From an uncultured Eubacteriales bacterium (GTDB lineage: Bacteria; Bacillota; Clostridia; Lachnospirales; Lachnospiraceae), in assembly GCA_949283695.1 (NCBI GenBank), contig CASDTX010000038.1:1-64000 (forward strand): a DNA stretch of 64,000 nt, read 5' to 3'. The notes beneath the pieces were generated by a model. The model saw nothing but the letters and a program-made list of their open reading frames with translations. It was not told the origin of the DNA and made no database searches. Both the position numbers and the translations under genes were made by a program. This document shows, piece after piece, positions 57,453 through 64,000 of this stretch. Position 1 is the stretch's first letter, and the number at the start of each line of letters is the position of its first letter.

Positions 57453-58267
57453 TGAGTAAAAAGCGAGACACAATTGCTGCATATGCAGTTTTGGTAATCA
57501 TTGCGGTTGTATTTATCATACCGCTTGCGTGGGTTGTACTGGCATCTTTCGATGAAAATGCAAGTCTGGCGGTGGGGCTTCCGAACTTCACACTGGATAA
57601 TTATGTGGAGGTGCTGACCAGCCAGGCGAATCTGCGGTCTTTTGGAAATGGGCTTCTGATGTCCCTTGGAACAGCAGTGCTGGTAGTGATTTTGGCCGGA
57701 TTGGCAGCATACCCGCTGTCCAGATTTGAGATGAAACATAAGAAAATGTTTATGCTCACCATGCTGTTCATGACATCACTTCCGGTTACCACACTGATGG
57801 TTCCTGTTTTTAAGATTTTTGTCACCGTGAATTTATATGACAATATGTTTGGAATTGTTTTGTTTATGACAGCATCCGGTATGCCGTACGCAATCTGGAT
57901 GATGAAGAACTTTATGGATTCAGTTCCCGTCTCGCTGGAAGAAGCCGCGTGGGTGGATGGAAGCGGAAAACTTACAGGAATCCGTAAAGTTGTAATGCCT
58001 CTGATGATGCCCGGAATTTTTACTATTGCGATCTATACATTCTCCGGAGCATGGGGAAACTTTTTTGTTCCGTTTATTCTTCTTTCCAGCAGCGAGAAAT
58101 ATCCGGCATCCATCATGCTGTACCAGTTTTTTGGACAGCATACGGTGGCATACGGAACGCTGGCGGCCTATTCCATCGCGTACGCGATGCCGTCGGTGAT
58201 ACTTTACGTGATTATTCAAAAATGGATGTCCAAAGGCTTCAGTATGGCAGGAGCTGACAAAGGCTGA
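57449..58267 (+). CDS. Sugar ABC transporter permease (MalG type)
   Basis: A 272-residue permease with six hydrophobic segments starting KRDTIAAYAVLVIIAVVFII. The EAA loop is VSLEEAAWVDGSGKLTGIRK, and the family end reads VIQKWMSKGFSMAGADKG-like (IIQKWMSKGFSMAGA). The start codon overlaps the stop of the first permease, so the two subunits are translationally coupled. It belongs to the CUT1 carbohydrate uptake class. Confidence 0.9.
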   Translation: MMSKKRDTIAAYAVLVIIAVVFIIPLAWVVLASFDENASLAVGLPNFTLDNYVEVLTSQANLRSFGNGLLMSLGTAVLVVILAGLAAYPLSRFEMKHKKMFMLTMLFMTSLPVTTLMVPVFKIFVTVNLYDNMFGIVLFMTASGMPYAIWMMKNFMDSVPVSLEEAAWVDGSGKLTGIRKVVMPLMMPGIFTIAIYTFSGAWGNFFVPFILLSSSEKYPASIMLYQFFGQHTVAYGTLAAYSIAYAMPSVILYVIIQKWMSKGFSMAGADKG

Positions 58268-58291
58268 TACGTTAGGAGGTTAACATGTGCT

Positions 58292-59611
58292 ATGAAGGTA
58301 AGAGAATGTTATCGGGCGATCGAAGATAAAATCGCGCTTGTGCGGGAAAAATTCGGCGAAAACAGCAGGATTCCGGAAATGTTTGAAAACTGCATTTCCA
58401 ATACGCTGAAAACAACGATCCGAGTGCATGAAGATGGTTCTGTTTATATGATTACGGGAGATATTCCGGCTATGTGGCTCCGGGATTCTGCATGCCAGCT
58501 CAGACCGTTTCTCATTTTTGCCCGAGAAGATTCAGAGATTGAGGAATTGATCTGCGGATTGATCAAGAAACAGATGGAATGTATTCAAATTGACCCGTAT
58601 GCGAATGCATTTAACGAGTGGGCAGACGGAAACTGCTGGGAGCATGATAAGACGGAAATGAAGCCGGAATTATGGGAACGGAAATATGAGGTGGATTCTC
58701 TATGCTATCCGGTACAGATTTCTTATCTTCTTTGGAAAAATACCGGATGTACTAGGCATTTTACACCGGAATGGCTTGCGTCTGCAAAACGGATCTGTTC
58801 TGTCTTCCGTACGGAACAGGATCACGAAAACAGCTCGCCGTATCTTTTTGAGCGGTTTCACTGTGTGCATACGGATACACTCTCGAGAGGAGGAAAGGGA
58901 GCGCTTGTAAAGAGCGGGATCGGATTGACCTGGTCCGGATTCAGACCCAGTGACGATTCCTGTGTTTATGGATACCTGATTCCGTCGAATATGCTGGCGG
59001 CAGTGATTTTAGAAAATATGTCAGAAATCGCGGAGACCGTCTACAGGGACCGGAGCTTTTCGGAGGAGACGGCAGCCCTGGCGCGGGAGATCCGGGAAGC
59101 AGTCGAGCACTGCGGGGTAGTGCCGGGAGAGGACAAGGAGTTTTATGCCTATGAGGTGGACGGATTCGGAGAGTATAATGTGATGGACGACGCGAATCTG
59201 CCGAGTCTTCTGTCGATGCCGTATTTCGGATACTGCGGCAAAGATAACGACAGATACCGCAATACGAGAGCAGTCATATTAAGTGACAGGAATCCGTACT
59301 ATTATAAAGGCAAATATGCAGAAGGCATTGGGAGTGCTCATACACCCGCCGGCTATATCTGGCCCATTGCTCTTGCAATGCAGGCAATGACTTCGGATTC
59401 AGAAGAGGAGAAGCTTGCGATCCTTTCTGTGCTGGAACGGACAGACGCTGGTACGGGGATGATGCATGAAGCCTTCCGTGCGGATGATCCGGAGATATAT
59501 ACGAGACCCTGGTTCTCTTGGGCCAATTCTGTGTTCTGCGAGCTGGTGCTGGACTGCTGCGGCTTTCACGTGATGTCCCCGCTAAACGAGGGGAATGTGG
59601 AACGAGAGTAA
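58292..59611 (+). CDS. GH125 exo-alpha-1,6-mannosidase
   Basis: A 439-residue enzyme of glycoside hydrolase family 125, inverting, metal-independent alpha-mannosidases. Characteristic parts are [20 protein letters not shown] near the N-terminus, [38 protein letters not shown], and [20 protein letters not shown], then [20 protein letters not shown]. No signal peptide is seen, so it acts in the cytoplasm on a mannooligosaccharide brought in by the ABC importer. AGGAGG lies 12 bases before the ATG. It closes the operon and points to host or yeast N-glycan fragments as food. Confidence 0.9.
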   Translation: MKVRECYRAIEDKIALVREKFGENSRIPEMFENCISNTLKTTIRVHEDGSVYMITGDIPAMWLRDSACQLRPFLIFAREDSEIEELICGLIKKQMECIQIDPYANAFNEWADGNCWEHDKTEMKPELWERKYEVDSLCYPVQISYLLWKNTGCTRHFTPEWLASAKRICSVFRTEQDHENSSPYLFERFHCVHTDTLSRGGKGALVKSGIGLTWSGFRPSDDSCVYGYLIPSNMLAAVILENMSEIAETVYRDRSFSEETAALAREIREAVEHCGVVPGEDKEFYAYEVDGFGEYNVMDDANLPSLLSMPYFGYCGKDNDRYRNTRAVILSDRNPYYYKGKYAEGIGSAHTPAGYIWPIALAMQAMTSDSEEEKLAILSVLERTDAGTGMMHEAFRADDPEIYTRPWFSWANSVFCELVLDCCGFHVMSPLNEGNVERE

Positions 59612-59656
59612 CAGAAAAGAAGCGGCAAATTTGTCCCTTAACGGCTCTGTTGCCCC

Positions 59657-59686
59657 TTGTACACTGATGCTTCAGGGTGTTATAAT
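59657..59686 (+). promoter_or_regulatory. asnS promoter
   Basis: TTGTAC (59657-59662), 18 bases, perfect TATAAT (59681-59686), about 80 bases before the asnS start. Confidence 0.65.
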
Positions 59687-59700
59687 ATCAATACTGACAC

Positions 59701-59734
59701 AAAACGGCGGCATGCATTGTGTGCCGCTGTTTTT
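59701..59734 (+). terminator. Terminator-like hairpin in the asnS leader
   Basis: AAAACGGCGGCA pairs with TGCCGCTGTTTT (one G-T pair) followed by T. It begins only about 8 bases after the expected transcription start, so most transcripts might end at about 40 nt unless something prevents the fold. No T-box features are visible. Confidence 0.55.
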
Positions 59735-59766
59735 GCGAGAACATTGATTTAAGGAGTTTATTTGAC

Positions 59767-61158
59767 ATGGAATTGACAACGATCCGGGAGTTATTTAAGA
59801 ACAGAGAGGCCTATCTGGATAAGAAGGTGACTGTGGGCGGCTGGGTGCGCAGCATCCGCGATTCGAAGACGTTCGGGTTTATCGTCGTGAACGACGGATC
59901 CTATTTCGAGCCGCTTCAGGTGGTATATCATGACAGTATGGAGAATTTTGCTGAGATATCAAAGCTGAACGTGGGGGCAGCGGTGATTGTGACCGGTACA
60001 CTGGTGGCCACGCCGCAGGCGAAGCAGCCCTTTGAGATTCAGGCAGATGAGGTGCAGGTTGAGGGCGCGTCAGCTTCGGACTATCCGCTGCAGAAGAAAC
60101 GACATAGTTTCGAATATCTTAGAACGATTTCTCATCTCCGGCCGAGGACGAATACATTTCAGGCGGTATTCCGGGTGCGTTCGCTGGCGGCTTATGCTAT
60201 TCACAAGTTTTTCCAGGAGAGAGGTTTCGTGTATGTCCATACACCGCTGATCACAGGAAGTGACTGTGAAGGCGCGGGAGAGATGTTCCGCGTGACCACG
60301 ATGGACCTGGAGAATGTGCCGAAGAAAGAGGACGGCAGCGTGGATTATACGAAGGATTTCTTCGGGAAGGAGACAAGCCTTACAGTCAGCGGACAGCTCA
60401 ACGGGGAGACGTATGCGCAGGCGTTCCGCAGCATTTATACCTTTGGCCCTACCTTCCGCGCGGAGAATTCCAATACGACGAGACATGCCGCAGAGTTCTG
60501 GATGATCGAGCCGGAGATCGCGTTTGCGGACCTGGAAGATAATATGGACCTGGCGGAAGCCATGCTGAAGTATATTATTCAGTATGTGCTGGAGAATGCA
60601 CCGGAAGAGATGAACTTCTTCAATTCGTTTGTGGACAAGGGGCTTCTGGACCGGCTTCACAATGTGGCGAACTCTGACTTCGCAAGGGTAACCTACACAG
60701 AGGCGATTGAGCTTCTGCAGAAGAATAATGATAAGTTCGAGTATAAGGTATCGTGGGGATGCGATCTGCAGACCGAGCATGAGCGGTACCTGACGGAACA
60801 GATCTATAAGCGTCCGGTATTCGTGACGGACTATCCGAAGGAGATCAAGGCGTTCTACATGAAGCAGAATGACGACGGGAAGACGGTTGCGGCAGTGGAC
60901 TGTCTGGTGCCGGGGATCGGCGAGATCATCGGGGGAAGCCAGAGAGAGGATAATTATGACAAGCTTCTGGCTCGCATGAAAGAGCTTGGGCTGAAAGAAG
61001 AGGATTATGGATTCTATCTGGATCTGAGAAAATACGGATCTACCAGACATGCGGGATTCGGACTTGGATTTGAGCGCTGCGTGATGTATCTGACAGGAAT
61101 GTCTAATATCCGCGACGTGATCCCGTTCCCGAGAACGGTAAATAACTGTGAATTATAA
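59767..61158 (+). CDS. asnS: Asparaginyl-tRNA synthetase
   Basis: A 463-residue class IIb aminoacyl-tRNA synthetase that charges tRNA-Asn in the cytoplasm. The N-terminal OB fold (residues 1-115, [20 protein letters not shown]) binds the anticodon. The catalytic core has motif 2 ([20 protein letters not shown]) and motif 3 ([20 protein letters not shown]), ending [12 protein letters not shown] as usual. The ATG at 59767 follows AAGGAG. It stands alone behind its own promoter and a leader hairpin. Confidence 0.96.
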   Translation: MELTTIRELFKNREAYLDKKVTVGGWVRSIRDSKTFGFIVVNDGSYFEPLQVVYHDSMENFAEISKLNVGAAVIVTGTLVATPQAKQPFEIQADEVQVEGASASDYPLQKKRHSFEYLRTISHLRPRTNTFQAVFRVRSLAAYAIHKFFQERGFVYVHTPLITGSDCEGAGEMFRVTTMDLENVPKKEDGSVDYTKDFFGKETSLTVSGQLNGETYAQAFRSIYTFGPTFRAENSNTTRHAAEFWMIEPEIAFADLEDNMDLAEAMLKYIIQYVLENAPEEMNFFNSFVDKGLLDRLHNVANSDFARVTYTEAIELLQKNNDKFEYKVSWGCDLQTEHERYLTEQIYKRPVFVTDYPKEIKAFYMKQNDDGKTVAAVDCLVPGIGEIIGGSQREDNYDKLLARMKELGLKEEDYGFYLDLRKYGSTRHAGFGLGFERCVMYLTGMSNIRDVIPFPRTVNNCEL

Positions 61159-61235
61159 TCAGCGGAGAAAGTACGAGGGCGCGGCATTGGGGATGCGGCG
61201 CTCTTGTTTCGTAACGGCAGAAAGGGGATGCGGGA

Positions 61236-62288
61236 ATGAAATTTATACATATCGCAGACGTGCATCTGGGCGCAGAGCCGGACGCGGGGCCTCTGTACAC
61301 GGACAGGCGTCCGCGGGAGATATGGGAAACTTTTGAACATGTGATTCATACCTGTGAAGAAGAGCAGACGGATCTGCTGCTGATTGCGGGAGATCTGTTC
61401 CACCGGCAGCCTCTGCTGCGGGAGCTGAAGGAAACGGACGCGCTCTTTGCAGGCCTGACACATACGAAGGTTGTGCTGATCGCGGGCAATCATGATTACA
61501 TGAAGCTGGGTTCGTATTATCGAACGTTTGCATGGAGTGAAAATGTATACCCGCTGTTCGACAAGATGGTTCAGTATGTCGATTTCCCGGAACTTCATAC
61601 AGCGGTATATGGACTGAGCTATTACAGCAGAGAGATGCGGGAACCGGTGTATGATGAGATCACGGCCGGCGGAATCGAACCTGTAGAGATCCTGCTTGGC
61701 CACGGGGGCGACGAGAAACATATCCCCATTGACCGGAGCAGACTTTCGGATTCCGGATTCGCGTATATTGCACTGGGACATATTCATAAGCCCCAGGCAT
61801 TGGAGAAAAACCGGATTGTTTACAGCGGCGCTCTGGAACCCATTGACCGAAATGACACCGGAGCTCACGGGTATATCCGCGGTGAGATTACGGACCGGGG
61901 AGTTCGGATTCAGTGGGTGCCATGTGCGGTCAGAGAGTACCTCCATGCTGAGATCCCGGTGGAAGCAGATGATACAATGGTTTCAGTGGGAAAGAAAATT
62001 GAACAACTGATAAATAGAAATGGAAACAAAAACATTTACAAAATAACGCTGCGAGGAAAACGGGATCCGGATATTATCTTTGACACGAAGCGACTGTCTG
62101 AGCGGGGAAATATTCTGGAAACAGTAGACCGAACAGAGCCGGCCTATGATCTGAAGCGGCTGTTGGAGGAAAATGAGGACCGGCTTCTTGGCAGATTTAT
62201 CAGCAGGTTCGCGGGATGCAGAGAGGGCAGCGTGGAGTATGAGGCGCTGTGCGAGGGCGTGGATGCCCTGCTTGCCAGCAGGGAGTAA
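61236..62288 (+). CDS. SbcD/YhaO-type DNA repair phosphoesterase
   Basis: A 350-residue metallophosphoesterase with the Mre11/SbcD metal motifs: HIADVHLGAEPD, LLIAGDLFHRQP, IAGNHDYMK, LLGHGGDEKHIP and ALGHIHKPQ. The C-terminal capping region (from about 240) is short and ends in EALCEGVDALLASRE, which fits the YhaO subgroup. It should be a Mn-dependent nuclease that processes DNA ends together with the ATPase encoded 12 bases downstream. Confidence 0.88.
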   Translation: MKFIHIADVHLGAEPDAGPLYTDRRPREIWETFEHVIHTCEEEQTDLLLIAGDLFHRQPLLRELKETDALFAGLTHTKVVLIAGNHDYMKLGSYYRTFAWSENVYPLFDKMVQYVDFPELHTAVYGLSYYSREMREPVYDEITAGGIEPVEILLGHGGDEKHIPIDRSRLSDSGFAYIALGHIHKPQALEKNRIVYSGALEPIDRNDTGAHGYIRGEITDRGVRIQWVPCAVREYLHAEIPVEADDTMVSVGKKIEQLINRNGNKNIYKITLRGKRDPDIIFDTKRLSERGNILETVDRTEPAYDLKRLLEENEDRLLGRFISRFAGCREGSVEYEALCEGVDALLASRE

Positions 62289-62299
62289 GAAGGGAAAGG

Positions 62300-63943
62300 A
62301 TGCCAAAGATGGTAATAACAGAGCTGTATATTAAAAATTTCGGAAAGTTCTCAGACAGGCACATCAGCCTGCATGACGGGCTCCAGGTCATTACCGGAGA
62401 GAATGAATATGGGAAATCCACGATCCACGCATTTATCAGGGCCATGCTGTTCGGTCTGGAACGGGGGCGCGGGAGAGCCGCGGCGAAGGATGATTATACC
62501 CGCTACGAACCGTGGGGAGAACCAGGATATTACGCAGGGACGATGCGGTTTCTATGCGGAGGCAGGACGTTTCGGCTGGAACGGAGCTTCGGACGGTATT
62601 CCCGGCAGGCGTCCCTGATCTGCGAAGATGACGGGGAAGAGCTGTCTGTGGAACAGGGGGATCTCTCGGTCCTTCTGGGCGGTCTTACGCCTGGGCTGTT
62701 TGACAGCACGGTTTCGATCGGCCAGCTAAAATCAGAGCCGGGGCAGGAACTGTCGGCAGCGCTCGAGAACTATGCGGCCAACTACTATGAGACTGGCGAC
62801 GGTGAGATCGACCTGAACGCGGCGTTCCAGGTCCTGCGCGAGAAGCGCCGTGAGGCTGAGAAGGCTGTGCGGGAAGAGGAGGCGGAGGCAGAGGCGGCGC
62901 GCCGGAAGCTTCTGCAGGAGTGCGCGTACCTGGAACGGGATATGCAGCGCCTGCAGAGTGACTACGAGAAGTGCAGGGCGCGGCTGCATGAACGGAATAC
63001 AGAACGGACGATCGAACGGAATACAGAACGGGCGGCAGAGCGGCAGGCGGGCAGAGGCGGCGCGGGCTCCGGCGGCGCGGCCGGAACTAAGGGGACGGAA
63101 ACCGGCGGCAAGAGTCTGATGAAACTTGGGGCTGCCGGGCTCCTTGCAGGCCTGCTCGGGATCGCCTGGGGTCTGCTTCTCGGGAATCCCTGGTTCCAGG
63201 AGAATGTGAAAGGATTGTCTGGAATGTCATCATTTCCGTTTCTTTTGATCGGCGGATGTGTCGCGGCTGTCGGAATCGCTGCACTGATGGCCGGGGGTAT
63301 GAAGAAGGTGAGAGGGAGAAGCACGGCCGGGCAGAAGGTGGAACAGAAGCCCCGGCAGGAGCTGAATACGCAGAATACGGAAGAGAAGAAACGCCTGGCC
63401 TGGGAGATGGACCGGATCCGCGGGGAATGGAAGGAAAAGGAAATCCGGCGGGAAAATCTCAGGGAGCAGTGTGAAGAAAGCGAAAGCAGTGAGACTCTGG
63501 CAGCGCTGAAGCGGAGATGCACGGCCATCGCTCTCGCGGAAGAAGAACTGAAGAAAGCGGCAGAGGAGACCGGCAGCCAGACGATGCGTATGATGAATGC
63601 CAAGGCATCGGAGATTTTTGCATTTATCACAGAGGGGAAATATAAGAGAATCGACCTCGATGAGAACCGGAAAATCTCGGTGTGGGACGGAGAGAGAAGA
63701 ACAGCGGCAGAGCGTCTGAGCAGAGGGACGATCGAACAGATCTATTTCGCGGTGCGTATGGCAGCGGCGGATCTGCTCCTGGAGGAACCGGTTCCGGTGA
63801 TTCTGGACGATGTGTTTGCATTTTATGATGATAAAAGACTCGTCTCTGCATTAAAATGGTTGAGCAGCTGCGGAAAACAGGTTATAATATTTAGCTGTCA
63901 TAAGAGAGAAGAAGAGATAGTGAAGAAGGAAGAGTTACTGTGA
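62300..63943 (+). CDS. Compact SbcC/YhaN-type AAA ATPase with membrane hairpin
   Basis: A 547-residue SMC/Rad50-like ATPase. The Walker A is GENEYGKSTIHAFIRAMLFG in the N-terminal domain, the ABC signature region LSRGTIEQIYFAVRMAAADL and Walker B PVPVILDDVFAFYDDKR lie at the end. Between them are two short coiled coils and, unusual for SbcC, two hydrophobic segments at about 277-305 and 313-335, probably anchoring the protein in the membrane as in YhaN. The linker holds near-repeats NTERTIERNTERAAER. It is half the length of true SbcC. The start at 62300 is preferred; 62309 is possible. It partners the SbcD/YhaO-like nuclease. Confidence 0.85.
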   Translation: MPKMVITELYIKNFGKFSDRHISLHDGLQVITGENEYGKSTIHAFIRAMLFGLERGRGRAAAKDDYTRYEPWGEPGYYAGTMRFLCGGRTFRLERSFGRYSRQASLICEDDGEELSVEQGDLSVLLGGLTPGLFDSTVSIGQLKSEPGQELSAALENYAANYYETGDGEIDLNAAFQVLREKRREAEKAVREEEAEAEAARRKLLQECAYLERDMQRLQSDYEKCRARLHERNTERTIERNTERAAERQAGRGGAGSGGAAGTKGTETGGKSLMKLGAAGLLAGLLGIAWGLLLGNPWFQENVKGLSGMSSFPFLLIGGCVAAVGIAALMAGGMKKVRGRSTAGQKVEQKPRQELNTQNTEEKKRLAWEMDRIRGEWKEKEIRRENLREQCEESESSETLAALKRRCTAIALAEEELKKAAEETGSQTMRMMNAKASEIFAFITEGKYKRIDLDENRKISVWDGERRTAAERLSRGTIEQIYFAVRMAAADLLLEEPVPVILDDVFAFYDDKRLVSALKWLSSCGKQVIIFSCHKREEEIVKKEELL

Positions 63944-64000
63944 AAATAGCATTGCCAAGAAAAGTGATGATGATTATCAATAATCTGGAACTCCACGGGT
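63940..64000 (+). CDS. cca: CCA-adding enzyme / tRNA nucleotidyltransferase, 5' end only
   Basis: A GTG codon overlapping the preceding stop by 4 bases starts a frame reading KIALPRKVMMIINNLELHG up to the window edge. Bacterial CCA-adding enzymes commonly begin this way (a short basic lead, then an INxLexxG-like helix before the GG-motif), and the gene is often found in this position. Only 20 codons are visible, so the call is tentative. Confidence 0.45.
   Translation, partial: MKIALPRKVMMIINNLELHG

Noticed and set aside
59611-59766. T-box riboswitch in front of asnS
   Set aside because: The leader is only about 75 bases long and lacks a T-box sequence and specifier stem; only a single hairpin is present.
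60070-61946. Minus-strand frames of 326 and 310 codons opposite asnS and the SbcD-like gene
   Set aside because: They are antisense to highly conserved genes and composed of complement-type residues.
1-64000. CRISPR arrays, cas genes, rRNA genes and recognisable metabolite riboswitches
   Set aside because: I looked for regularly spaced repeats, rRNA cores and common aptamer motifs and saw none; the repeats found are dispersed hairpins or short tandem units.

Overview
The window looks like a chromosomal piece of a gut Lachnospiraceae (Clostridium cluster XIVa) genome. Gene content, AGGAGG-type ribosome sites, intrinsic terminators with T-tails and moderate GC all point to a Firmicute, and the closest-looking proteins belong to Dorea / [Clostridium] scindens-like bacteria. 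This placement is inferred from protein content, not from a marker gene.

Layout. 1-217: array of short hairpins resembling the end of a transposable element. 218-2134: DUF975/CmpB membrane protein. 2028-6781: trehalose regulon (treR, treP, treA) with three matching operator boxes. 6928-9298: ribosomal protein bL25, YfcE phosphodiesterase and a NYN-LOTUS protein. 9340-9566: a likely orphan small RNA. 9876-18998: GNAT, two paralogous 482-residue HTH regulators, a Gfo/Idh/MocA dehydrogenase, M18 aminopeptidase, and a two-component system with a PepSY lipoprotein. 19000-21960: a decayed accessory zone at tRNA-Cys, with a truncated tyrosine integrase, the tail of a GH2 enzyme and a broken IS30 transposase. 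21965-28582: GntR regulator, APC permease, and a ridA-MFS-PatB/MalY operon bracketed by two YheO/DauR-like regulators that appear to share AT-rich palindromic operators.

28750-53461 is the main accessory locus. Its first part carries the hallmark genes of anaerobic C-glycoside cleavage: a Gfo/Idh/MocA sugar oxidase, a small DUF6379-type beta subunit, its TIM-barrel partner, a further isomerase and a second dehydrogenase. These are followed by a flavoprotein reductase, an MFS carrier and a two-gene iron-sulfur electron-transfer complex. A second block encodes a CocE-like hydrolase, a stand-alone acyl carrier protein with its own holo-ACP synthase, a phosphate acyltransferase, a butyrate-kinase-family enzyme, another MFS carrier and an Old-Yellow-Enzyme-type reductase. 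A fusion regulator (AraC joined to a GH39-like domain with an altered acid/base motif) and a flavodoxin/zinc-ribbon protein with a GPH sugar symporter close the locus. My reading (inference) is one pathway: import of a C-glycosylated aromatic, oxidative C-C deglycosylation, reductive processing of the aglycone, and ATP recovery from an acyl group that may pass over the carrier protein.

53746-59611: GntR/LacI-type regulator, sugar ABC importer and GH125 alpha-mannosidase. 59767-64000: asnS, an SbcD/SbcC-like (YhaO/YhaN-like) pair and the start of a CCA-adding enzyme. Several ~30-base dispersed repeats sit at boundaries between units.
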